A stretch of DNA of 64,000 nucleotides from Haematococcus lacustris. Its lineage: Eukaryota; Chlorophyta; Chlorophyceae; Chlamydomonadales; Haematococcaceae. Location: contig JASKMD010000018.1 in the NCBI GenBank assembly GCA_030144725.1, positions 2,434,321 to 2,498,320 of the forward strand. Reading direction: 5' to 3'. Shown here piece after piece: positions 1-12,000 of the stretch; the first letter of the stretch is position 1, and each line of letters starts with the position of its first letter. The notes under the pieces are model-generated. The model ran no database searches, was not told the DNA's origin, and worked only from the letters and a program-made list of their open reading frames with translations. A program made the translations under genes and the position numbers.

Positions 1-3000
1 CCAATGCCACCACGTGCACCTGCAGCAGCACCAGGCAGCACCTGTCTAAGGTATCGCCGGGTGGGGTGGCACAGGGGGCAGGGGCTTGACTGCCCACGTG
101 CTATATGGAAGGTGGGGGTTGTGGGTGGGGAGCGAGGCAGTAAGGGAGGGTGACCACGGCTGAGCCGACACCACATGGCCATGCCCCACAGGACATGACA
201 GCCAGCGGGGGCACTGGGGCCAGGTGCTGGGGGCCGTGAGCTGAGCTGTGAGCCACCCCTGTGGCAGGACCTGCAGCGAGGCGGTGTAGGTGCCCCCCAG
301 GTGCTGCTGGTAGGCAGCGTTTAAGGCGTCCAGGCCGCCCTCGCGGTCCAGCCGGGTGGCCGCCAGGAACTTGAAGCTGGGGTCCCACAGGTAGGGCTGC
401 AGGGCAGCAGGCCAGGTGGGGCAGGAGGTGCAGGCCAGGTAGGTGCAGCAGCCCAGCAGGCCAGGTTGGGCAGCAGGTGCAGGCCAGGCTGGCAGCACCA
501 TGGCAGGTCGGGGGGTCTGTCCTGCTGTGGCAGCCTGCTCACTGTTCATCCTATGGCCACAGCTGCCTTCTTGCACAGCCCCTGACAGCCCCGCCGCCCC
601 TCCCCCCCCCCCTGCCCTTTGCAGAGAGCGAGGTGGAGAGCAGTTGAGCACAATCAACTACAAGTGCATGACCCCCATGCACCCCTCTGCTTGTTTTCTC
701 CACTCCTGGCCTTCATGTACAGCCCCAGCCGGCCCCGCCGGCCACACTTGTCCCTGCCTGCCCCCTGATCTTGCTGTGCCCAACCCATGGCCTATGGCCT
801 ATGTACCCATGGCCTATCCGACCCATGGCAAATACGCAGACCCCCCTTTCACGCAGACCCCTGTTTCCCCTCCCCCTTGACCTCGGCTGCCCCCTTACCT
901 CCGCCCCAGTGGTGTTGGCTAGCGCCTCCATGGCCACAAAGGATTGCTGCATCAGGGTGTCCAGCCCGTTCACTGCGGCCAAGCCAGGCACAGGGCAGGG
1001 GCAGGGTCAGGGTCAGGGTCAGGGTCAGGGTCAGGGTCAGGGTCAGGGTCAGGGTCAGGGTCAGTCCAGGCCATCGCTAAAGAACCAGGTAGGCTTGGGG
1101 GCGGATGGTGCTGGTGCTGGGACCAAAGCTGGAGAGAGTGGGTAGTAGCAGGTCTTTGTGCTGTGACCCTGGGCTGGCATGCAGGGCAGCAGCCTACCTG
1201 TGTAGCCCCTGACGGCCCCGCTGGTCACACCTTTCCTTTCCTTGCCCTGTCTGACCTCCCTGCCTCGCTCCCCTGTGCATCAGCCTACCCGTGTAGTGGT
1301 AGAAAGGGGAGTCAGGCCCCAGGCAGCTGCTCTGGTTGAGGCGCAGGCAGCGCCCGGGCTTGTACAGGATGTCGGTGCCCTGGGGTGGTGTGTTGCAGTG
1401 CAGGTGGTCAGCGCTAAGGCAGAGGGTGAGAAGGGGGTTCATGGATAAGATCGTGCTGGGATGGCTTTCAGGCTTGGAGGTGGTGGGATGGCTGAGGGAG
1501 CCTTGTGGCAAGGGTGGGTCTGGTGGGCTTAAGGGGGTCAATGGGGTCAGAGGGGCCCAGGTGGCAGGGGTGTGTCTGGTGGGGGAAGGGGGTGGGGGAT
1601 TGCAGGCAGCAATGCCTTGGAGGGCAGCGCGGCGCCCTGCAACATAACTTTACACAGCAGCCAGGTGCAGCCAGTAGCTGCTGAGCTGTTTGCTGCGCTG
1701 CAGCCTACCTTGCCTCCCACGAAGGCCAGCCCCTGAGTTGCCTGGGTGTAGTGGAGGGAGTTAAGCTGGGGCACCCCCTGCGTCACCACGGGGTGGATTC
1801 TTTGCAGGCACCAGCTCAGTGGTGGCAGGCAGGGCAAGCAGCGCAGGCAGCGGGGAGTGCAGCGCAGCAAGAGTTGAGGGGAGGGGTCCGGACCGGCCAC
1901 TTGCCTGAGCACCGTACAACATGGCGTGGTATTCTTGGCGCAGCAGGCCCATGTAATGCGTCATGGCAGTGCGCTGCTGTGCCAGAATGGTCACATTCGT
2001 CTCCCAGACCAATTCCTGAAGCTCGGCAGGTGGTCAGGTAGTTGGTTAGGTGGAAACGTAGACAGGCTAGAGGGTGCAGCTAAATGTCTGGAGTGATACA
2101 GCTGGTATAGCTAGGTCACAAGCAGGAGGTGGATACCAGGTCAGGTGTGGCAGGGGTGTAGGGTGCAGCCTGATGGGTTGAGTCATGTCAGTGCAGCATT
2201 GTTCAGGCAAGGTCGCGTGGGGTGGAATGGGGTGAGGACAGGTAGGGTGGGGTGGGGTGGGGTGGGGTGGGGTGGGATGGGGTGGGGTGGGGTGGGGTGG
2301 GGTGGGGTGGGGTGGGGTGGGGTGGGGTGGGGTGGGGTGGGGTGGGGTGGGGTGGGGTGGGGTGGGGTGGGGTGGGGTGGGGTGGGGTGGGGTGGGGTGG
2401 GGTGGGGTGGGGTGGGGTGGGGTGGGGTGGGGTGGGGTGGGGTGGGGTGGGGTGGGGTGGGGTGGGGTGGGGTGGGGTGGGGTGGGGTGGGGTGGGGTGG
2501 GGCCACATTGGAGCAGGGCAAGGCAGGTCAAATCAGCAAGTGCGCAGCACACCTGAGCGATGAGGAAGGTCCTTGCATTGCGCATGTCTACAAAGTTGAC
2601 GATGTTGAGGGTGGCGAGCGGGCCGCTGATGGTGTTCAGGCCCGCCATGGCCACGTTGTGCAGGATGATGATCAGGACGCCCCATGCTAGGAAGGGCCAC
2701 AGCTGCCAGGCCTGGAAGAGTGAAGGAGACCGGGGTGCAAGAAGCGGACAGGGCATAGCTTCGTCACCATCACCAGCTTTGAAAGAATCAAAAACCCATG
2801 ACGATACAGTGTGTTGGCAATGGCCGCTGACTTGGTAATGACCGCCAAAACCTGCTCTGAGACACTAGTTTGGTACAAGTATGGTGACAGAGTGTGGCTC
2901 AAGGATGATAGGCAGGGGGTAGTGCCGCCTCAATCCCAGGGACACTGTCGTGGGTGGTGTGGGCTGAGCCTGACCACGGGCTCTGATGCAGTGTGAGTAA

Positions 3001-6000
3001 TGCTTGGTCCTGGCACACCCCCGCACCGTCTGTGGATAATCTTGGCTGAGGCTGGGCAAGGCTAAGGGTCAGGGTGAAGTCCAACTGCCACACTGCATGT
3101 CACAGTACTGGGCAAGCCCCCCTGCTGACTCGATGCTGAGCCCACTGCTTCCAGCATGCTCCATGGCGCCTGCCCAACTCAACACCTGCTGGCACCACTG
3201 CTCACCCCCCACTCCCACCCACCAGCTGCTTGTTGGAGGTATGGAGGGTACGCTTGCTGCCACTGAGGGTGGGCAGCACCTGGGGTGGCCGCCAGAACAT
3301 GAGGCGGCGCAGCACCTGGCCGGCTTCACCACCCAGCCACCGCCGCTCCTGCAGCAGCCACCGACAACTCAGGCCCCTCAGGGCGTGAGGGTAAAGGGAG
3401 CCGGGATAGAAGAGCAAGGACGCAGCCTGGGAGCCTGGACAAGCCCCAGGGCAAGGCAGGAGCACCCAGGATTAAGGTTGAGGGCTAGGATTACCCACCC
3501 TAACCAGGCAGGACCACGTACCTTGCTGTCACCACTGTTGTCCCACATTTGTGTGCGGGTCATGCTCATGCCTGACACCAGCGGCCCTGGAGCCATACCA
3601 CCAACCCCGCTCTCTTGAGACACGTCTCCGCCGCCCTGTGCGGCACGACGTCACCACTTGGTTCCAGCAGAGACTGTGAGGCCCCTTGGGGCTATGTGAC
3701 CAAGCACCAGTAGCGGTGTGTGTTGACACATACGTTGAGGTGAGGGGGGGTGGCCTGTGCCACCTCAGTGCACATGGCTTGGTGAAGGGTAGGAAAGTCT
3801 AGGGCGTAGGCAGAGCCTGCTCTGTGCCTCTGGGGGTGGGGGTTATCTAACCCTAACCCTAACCCTAACCCTAACCCTAACTCTAACCCTAACCCTAACC
3901 CTAACCCTAACCCTAACCCCAACCCTGACCCTGACCCTAACCCTGACCCTGACCCTAACCCTCCCCATGACCAGGGGTGTTGCCACCCTGCACCCTTCTA
4001 GCTAGGGTTCTAGTCACTTGCATGCTGTTATGTCAGCTCCTTAGCCTCCCCGTCCTGGGACCTCACACCTGTTTTGCATCCCCTGGTGCTGCCCCACCCG
4101 ATGCCGGCACAGCCTGCGCCTGCACCTCGTCCTCCTCCTCCTCCTCAGTATCCTCCTCCAGGCCCAGCGGCCTGTTGATGATGGAGCGCACCAGGGCGAG
4201 CGGCACCAACAGGAAGCTGCAGTACAGGGAGCAACGCTGGGCGCTCACCTGCAGCCAAGACACATGACTCCCCTGTCAAGAGCAGAAGCATCACGGCAGG
4301 AACCTATGCACCCCAGGTCCTTCCTACCAGGTCAGGTGCTGCGGCATTGTGCAGGTGATGGGCTGCTGAAAGCTCTTCCTGGTGCTGTGCACTCGTGGTG
4401 TTAATGCCATGGCGGTACCAGGCACCTGTCATTGTGCAGCATCCCTACATGACGTGTCACACTGTTCAGCCCTGCCTGGTCAAGTGGGTTCTAGTGGGCT
4501 GTCATCAGCATCACCGTCACATGGCAGTCACCTATCAAAGTTGCTGCAACACACACATCCAATGCTGGAAGACTGAATGGGCTCAATGGGCTGGGGTGTG
4601 GCCCTACCTGGGACAGCAGCACCCATAGGTACACAAATACAATCAGGCACAGCACCACGCCCTCCATCACCATGATTAGGAGCTGCACGTTGTTGACCTG
4701 CAGCGGCATGACAGGTTGGCAGGCACGGGCTGATATGGGGTGGTGCTAGGCCTGCACTGCCACCTACTGCTGCGTGGCGGCTGCTGGAGCTTACCATCTT
4801 GGTGGCTGCTTCTGCTGCTGCTGCTGCACCAAACGGTACCGACAGCATCAAGCTACTGGCGGGCACTGTGAAAGCTGCCGCACACTCCCATGCATCCCTA
4901 TCACCTCAAATCAGGGCTAGAGTCAAAGCCTAGGTAGGCGTGGCTCAGAGCCAGGGCCTAGAGCTTGATCTGCCCAGCTGTTGTGATAACCGCCTGGCGC
5001 TGCCCATCCCACCACCACCCCTGCTCCCTTTTCCCTTCTCATCCCTTTGATGTTTTGGCCCCTACACCACCTCCTACCTTGCTGAAGTCAGCAATCAGGA
5101 TCTGTGTCAGGCCGTCCATGGTGTTGTAGTAGGCTGAGTACAGGCTGTTGACGCTGTTGACCTGGCAGCAGCAGGAGCAGGGGCAGTGCCTCAATGCTGG
5201 ACCCCTCCTACCCTGCCCCCCTTTGCCTGGCGCACCCCCTGGCACTGACCCCGCTCCGCCCTCCCAAGCCCCCAGCCCCCTCTGCATCACTGCTCACACC
5301 CACCAGCAGGAACTGCACAGGACCCCAGCTGGACCAAGGCTCACGGCTCACGCTCACGTCTTGGGCGCGCTGCGGCCAGCGTTGCCAGACCCACAGCGCT
5401 TGCTCCTGCATCACCACCAGCGCCTCAGGCGCACACAGCACAAGTCAGCAGCAGCCAGGGCAGCAGCAGGAACCGGCAGCAGATCATCATGGCAAGAAGC
5501 AGGGCTCCAACCAGGGGGTCAAAACTGGCTGGTACTGGTAGAGGTGGTGGCGTCGCCTCCATTCACTCACAGTGAACAGGTTGCCTGCAGCAGCAGGGGC
5601 AGGGACAGCAACAGCACCGTCTGGCTGAGCATAGGGTTCAAGGAAGTCTGGCTTGTCCCGACCTCCCTTCCTGCTGCAATGCCCCTGGCCAGGTGGTGCC
5701 TCTTGGCCCTTGGCACCTGCCTTGCCTTGCCTCCACCTGTCCCCTCACCTGCGTCCCACAGCCCCATGACTCGGGTTTTTGATGAAGGCAGCGGCAGGGA
5801 GTCGTAGAAGATGGTGCAGTTGCAGCCGTCCACCTCCCACACCCTGGCAGTGCAGGCAGGGAGGAGGTCATAGCAGGGTTGGTGTAGCCCAGATGCAGAT
5901 GAACAGGGGAGGGGTGGCCACAGGGTACCTGGCAGGCACCAGGCCTACACAGTGAGCTGCCTGATGTGGTTTAGCGTCTAGGGTTCAGGACCCGTCGACG

Positions 6001-9000
6001 CTCCGTTCCTGTTCTGATGTAAAAGCCACGCACACAGCGGTGGAGCCCTTTAAATATTTCCAGAGCTGTATAGACCCCTTGCTCCTCTCGTCATGCCCAG
6101 GAGCTGTAGGGAGGGAGAACGGCCATTCCATGGCTAAGCAAACTAGGCGCGATACAATGCATGTCCTGAGTCTTTCCCACAGTCCCTGCCCTCCCCGCCC
6201 TCATGACCCTGCGAGCCCTCCGCCTGGTTTCACCCACCCACTCACCTGCGGATGCCAAACTCGTCAGGCAGCTGACGGCGACTATGGAAACCGAGGTATG
6301 AGCCGGAGTGCAAGGCCTGCAAAATAAGTGGCCCGTCAGCTATGAAGCACGCATGGTGCATTATGAGGGGCAGGGAGCGATATAACAAGTGGAAGGGGTC
6401 AGGCAGGGAGGGCAGGGCCTATGGGACAGCTTGGCAAGCCTACCGTGAAGTCGTTGATCGAATCCATCATGTCATCCAACGTTACTGCTAAGTCCTGAGG
6501 CCCCTCCAGCCCCTCCAGCCCAGGCACCGTCCTGTGCAATAAGCGGGCAGGCAGGCAGGCAGTACATAAGGCTCAACACCTGCCATGACGCCAGGCAGGC
6601 CTTAGGCAGCAAGAGCACCCTGTCATGGACCCACTGCAGCACCACTAGTAAACCAGCTCAGCGCGACCTCTGGTGTTGCCAGCCCACCACAGCCTAGCCC
6701 AGCCCAGCCCAGCCCAGCCCAGCCCAGCCCAGCCCAGCCCAGCCCAGCCCAGCCCAGCCCAGCCCAGCCCAGCCCAGCCCAGCCCAGCCCAGCCCAGCCC
6801 AGCCCAGCCCGGCCCGGCCCGGCCCGGCCCGGCCCTGCTGTGCCTGACCTCTTGTTCACAAAGATGTCGATGTTGAGCGCCAGTGTAGCTACACGGGCAA
6901 TGTTCTGTGCGGCATGTGCCGTCTGTGTGAAGTCCTGCACCTTGACCTGCTGCTCCTGGATCAAGCTGTACACCAGGGCAACTGCGGCCAAGCAGGCCAA
7001 CAGGCAGGCAGGGCAGGAGGACCCAGGCATCTGCAACAACAAGGTCTTAACATGACTCAACCTGATTTCAGCCTAGTAGGAGATTCAAGACCCTCACCCT
7101 CTCCTCATGCTAGCCATGCATGCCTCTTGACGAGGCCCAGGGCTGCAACAAGGCAATCCTTGCAGGTGGCAGCGTGGAGCTAAGCCATTAGGGTCCCACT
7201 GGTGGTGCCACTGGCCTGGCTGGTCGCCATTGTGCTGCTAAGGCACCAGGCAGTATGAGGAGGGTTGGGGCAGGTTGGGGCTGGGTGATCAGCCGTGCCC
7301 ATGTGGGCTGTGCAGTAATTGTGGCCTGCCTGTCTCTCCATGTCTAGTGGGATGTCTAGTGGGCTGTGCAGGAAGTGCATGACCTTGACCACTCCAGTGT
7401 CACACCCTTTGTGGTCCAGCATGGTGGCGTGCGGCTACGCCAGTATTAGGTACGCAACCAGCATGGCAGGCAGCGAGTGACCGACCACGAGTCCTCAACC
7501 CATGAAAACAGTGATCAGGGTAGGGTGACTCACACATGCCCACGTGGATTGCCACCAGCAGCAGCACCAGGGCCAAGCTCTGCCAGCGGAAACGATGCAT
7601 GACACGCTGGGCCTGCAGGCCAGAGGCAGATAGAAGCAGCAGCGTAAGCGTGAGGGTGATATCACCAGAGGAGCAGGGCAGCAAAGTGGTGGAGGTAGCA
7701 GTAGCAGCAGCAGGAGGTGCAGGAGAAGGCCTGGCATAAAGCACATCAGCCATTTGGCTGGACAGGCAACCCTTACCAGCACACTGTGCAGCTGCCTCAA
7801 CAGCCTTCTCAATCGCTTCCCTCGACGGAAGTCACCCTGAAAGGTGAGGACAAGGAAGAGGCAGACAGGCTGGCAGGCAGGTGCAAGGAGAGGCTTGGCA
7901 GGGTGCATTTGCTTTGTTACACTCAACCCTCCTGACCACCCAGATTCATTACGCTTAGCTCCAGGCATGCCCCTACGCCCGGGTGGCCCGCCCTGGGCAT
8001 CCCCCTACCCCTGATTGTCCCGCCCCTACCCCTTACTGGCCCACCCCTACCCCAGACAGGCCCTTTCTGTCCCCCACCCATCACCTGCTGAGCAGCTGTC
8101 CTGTCACCGCCCCCGCCGCTCTCTGACGGTTGATCGCTTGCGTGGTCCAGCGCCCCGGCCTCATCAGCCAAGTGTGCTGCCGCATCCGCAAGGTCCGGAG
8201 CCAGGTCATGCAGGGACAAGGCCCCCTCACCACCCCCGCTGCTGCTGCTTGCCTGCAGGGTATGTGAGAAGGGGGCCAAGGCAGTGGAAAAGAGGTGAGT
8301 GGGGAGCACAGAAGGGGTGAGGCCGGCGAGTGCAGGGGGAGGGAGAGGTGGCGAGCTTCAGGGGCCTTAGAGAGCAGCAAGCGGCGAGATACAGTTAGGC
8401 GACAGAGACCAGGCAGCTCACCACGCAGCTAAGGGGTCAGACAGATCTTACAACTGGCTCACTTACTCACCTCCCCTACTCCTTCGTCGCCCTCCTCGCG
8501 ATGCTGTGAAACGCCCTGGCCAAACCTGCTGCTGCGTGCTGAGGGGAGGGTACTCTCCTCTGCAGACACCTGCTTCGGGTACAAGTGCCTCAAGTCAAAG
8601 CTTGGCATGGACGCTCCCAACGGTGAGGGTGTGGTGCCGAGCGCAGGGCTGCCTCGCATCCCCTGCTCCGCCTGCTGTGACTCCCAGGCGACACCACTAC
8701 GACTGCTGATGTCGATGTCAAGCAGTGCTGCCGCAATTGGCGGCGTCGTGCGACTGCTTTTATCGGCATCAGGCCCCATGTCCTTCGCCGCCTGACTTTG
8801 AGACGCGGCCGTGGCGCCGGCCGTGGCCGTGTATCGCCCTGCACTGCTGATGCTGGCCGGTGCAGGTGGAGGCGCTTGCGCACTGTTCTGCGACGACACG
8901 AGCGAGGGGTCCTCACCGACCGGGTAGTCCGCCCCGTCACTGATCACCCACTTGGCCACGCTTGAGAGCCTGATGTCATGGAACTGAGGAAGCATCGGTC

Positions 9001-12000
9001 CATTGGCGACTGCAGCGGCCTGCATACACCATGTGCACCCAGGCTGTACATGCGCACTAGGTGCCAGTGAGGTGCAGACGTGGACATGAGTGCATAGGTG
9101 GGTATCCCACGAGTTCTGAGCAATGGGGTTGAAACAAGTACCTGGTGCGACGAGTCGGCCGGGCGCTGAGGCTGCTGGCTGGAGGCACCTCGGCTGAGCC
9201 AGGCTTTCAATGTGCGAGGCTCTGTGTGGTGGCAGGGGTCCTCTGCACCAGGCACTGAAGGCGGTGTTGCAGCTGGTATTGGTTGCACCGGGGTGGTGAT
9301 GCGCGCTGGCTGGTCTGCGAGCAGGCCAGGCGCTGCAAGAAAGTTGGCAAGAAAGTAAGAGCAAGCCAGGAAAATTATGTAGGGGAAGTAGGGGTGGTTA
9401 GTCAGTAGTGGGGGGGCATGAGGGGGTCCTGGCACCAGCCATCATGTTGGCCAAGACCACATCAGGCATCTCACACATACAGGTGCACCATATGCCTGCT
9501 GCTCCTTTTACATGGCTGGTGCACAGTTGTCGCCAATGGCTTGCAATTGGGGCTATAGGACAGATGATGCATCTGGGGGATGGATGGGCTGGAGCAAGAG
9601 AAGGGCTGGGCAGACCCTGTGACGTAAAGCTCGTGACATGCATCACATGCAGACCCCCTCAGCGACACGTTTACAGAAGGGAATGAGGCCCATGGAACTG
9701 CCTCCCCATAGCTGTAACACTATCCCTGAGGCACTGATGGCTTAGATAGTGTACAAAGCAGCTGCTAGGGGAATATATCATCACTGATTTGCTGCACGCC
9801 ACCCTCACCTCCCCCTCTCTCTCCACCCACCTGAGGGTTCAGGCTGCTGCTGCTGCTCTTCTGTAGCCTCCTTCCACGCCAACTGCTGCTGCTGCTGCTG
9901 CTGGCGCCGGCTGCTGCTGCTGCCGCTACCGCCCCCGATTGTGCCAGCCAGCATGGGGCGACCCAGCATGCTAGGGGCACAATGCTGCGGCTCAACAGCT
10001 CCCTGCTCCTGCAAGGGCAGCCAGGCGCATGGCAGCAGTGGGTGGTGCATCAGGGGCCAAGCCAGCTGGCGCTAGAGCAGCGTAGACATGGTTCTGAGGT
10101 GTCAGGCCTTGCAAGATCACCCGCCTCAGGTGCCTGCTGACGCTTGCCTGCAGCTGGAGTGCAGGTTGCTGGGCAGTGGAGGTGCCGGCCTCCTCTTGCA
10201 GCAGCTTCCGGGCAATGAAAGAGGGGCCCCGGGGCGTGCCTGCCACCTGACGCTGAGGCTGACTCGGCTTGTCCCAGAGCAGCTGGGAGTTTGAGACGGG
10301 GCAGCGTCTGGGGCAGCAGATGGGAAGGGCAACAAGGGGGCTAGAAGGTGGCGGTGAAGAGCGATGCAGCAAAGACAGCAGCCATGGCATAGTTCACTCT
10401 ACACTGGCAAAACCTAGCAACGTGGTGGCAGGGAGGGTGGCCAGGGACATGGTACAGGGGCAGGCGTGACCTCCCGGACGCTGTCCCCTACGTGATGCTG
10501 GGTTGCACCCGCTTCCGCCCCACTCCCTGCCTGCTGCTGCACTGGACTGCACCCCTGCACCCACTGGCTGTGGCGGGTGTGGGAGTTGCCGCTGTAGCTT
10601 TCCCGCAATTGCCGCATTTGGCCCACGCTGCCTTTGGCCTTGGTGGGCAGCGGGGAGTTGCATTGACTGATGTGGCCACGGCCTGTTGGGGTCTGCAATC
10701 CGGGCCAAACCCCAACCAGGGGGGACAGAGGGGTTCCAGGCGGGAGGATGTAGAAGCAGCAAGGGGAAAGACAGGGTGGCAGGCGGGTGAAGGAGCAGGG
10801 TCATACAGGCGGCAAGGAGCCCTAAACAGATCAGCTGGCTGCAATGCCCGTGACTAGGCCCACTACCTGGTCCATCTGCTCCAGCCAGGCCCTGAAGTCT
10901 GGGCGTCCGCAGCTTGGGCTGTGAGGGTGCATCAGGACATAGAAGTTTCCTGCGCCGCAATCAGCCGCAAGCGTCAGGCAGCGCCGTGCACATGGTCTGC
11001 GAGGAGATGCTGCATATTGCTGCTTATCACCCCGTCACTGGTGCAGAGCGGGTAGGATGGCTGCGCCCAGTGCTGGAACGGCTGCGCTAAGACAATGTGC
11101 ATTCCCAGTCAATGCAAGCATGCAATACTACAGTGCCGATTGAGCACATGCAGGCAGGTGCCAGCAGCAGAGCAGGTGGCTGTATGTGTGGTATGTGAGG
11201 TGAGGCAGGGCCACATGGTGCATGTGAGTGCAGCCATGCACTGTGCAGGGTGTTATGAGGCTTCACGCACTTGAGGGAGGGGCGCGGCGAATGATCTGCA
11301 CCGCTACCTCCAGCTCAGTTGCATCACCGAGGTGCGTAGTGCGCAGGACGTGCACGGGCCCAACCTGCTTGTCATTCCGCGTGTCTGCATGACCACCAGG
11401 GCAGGCATAGAGGCAGGGCAGGTTGGCATGTGCGTGGAGAGGGGGAGGGAGGCTCAGCCAGCATCATGCTGGGACGAGCTGGCAGCCAGGGGTGTGTGAA
11501 GAAAGGGCAGCTGAAGGAGGTGACAGGGCTTACCAGGCCCCAGTGCAGCAATGCCAGCCTATGCTGGTGCAACCCGCTGCGCTGAGTCAAGGCCGCAGCC
11601 CCACTGGACTCTGCCATAGCAATGCTGGTAAACAATGATGCAGGGCACTGGTGCAGGCACTGATGCAGGGGTTCAAGGGTTGCGTGTCGAGTGTAAGTGT
11701 AAGTGTGAGTGTGAGTGTGAGTGTGAGTGTCGGTGTGACTGCCTGTGTGCACCCTAAGTGTCATTGCCAGGAAAGAGGATGGGTTGGAAGGAAACCAGGC
11801 TTGGATGCCCCAAGCTACCCACCCATACGATCCTGGGCGCAGGGGCAGGCTATGCTCCATCTACATGGCATCGTGTCTGGGCTGCGATGGCTGCGCTGGT
11901 ACGGCCCCCCCACAGGGCCAGCTGGCCCCATATACACTCCCTGAGCCCTGAGCCCTGGGCCTGTCCCCGCTGATGTTGAGGATGGCGGTGCTGCTGACTC

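Larger units (their letters stand above)
1..7836 (-). other. Left gene module 8: C-terminal membrane module with extracytoplasmic-type loops
   Basis: Exons: 7836-7777, 7612-7534, 7030-6849, 6531-6444, 6316-6246, 5843-5749, 5584-5571, 5423-5304, 5161-5078, 4697-4608, 4248-4069, 3348-3223, 2711-2553, 2015-1905, 1777-1709, 1379-1289, 972-899, 396-271, 19-1 (continues). Hydrophobic segments include WQSLALVLLLVAIHVGM, VVLCLIVFVYLWVLLSQ and WGVLIIILHNVAMAGL. Loops carry Trp/Cys (WEVDGCNCTIFYDSLP; RCLRLNQSSCLGPDSPFYHY). The 14-nt microexon 5584-5571 (GNLFT) is continuous with the previous exon in the right gene. A short exon near 7400 is probably missing from this model. Confidence 0.7.

Noticed and set aside
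2145..2690. Long open frames on both strands across the GGGGT array (GVGWG and PTPPH repeats)
   Set aside because: Frames are open only because the pentamer array lacks stops; the array lies in an intron of the left gene.
10980..11095. Apparent exon encoding QPFQHWAQPSYPLCTSDGV
   Set aside because: The flanking exons (11384-11271 and 10949-10867) join in phase and match the right gene without it; it ends in a stop.
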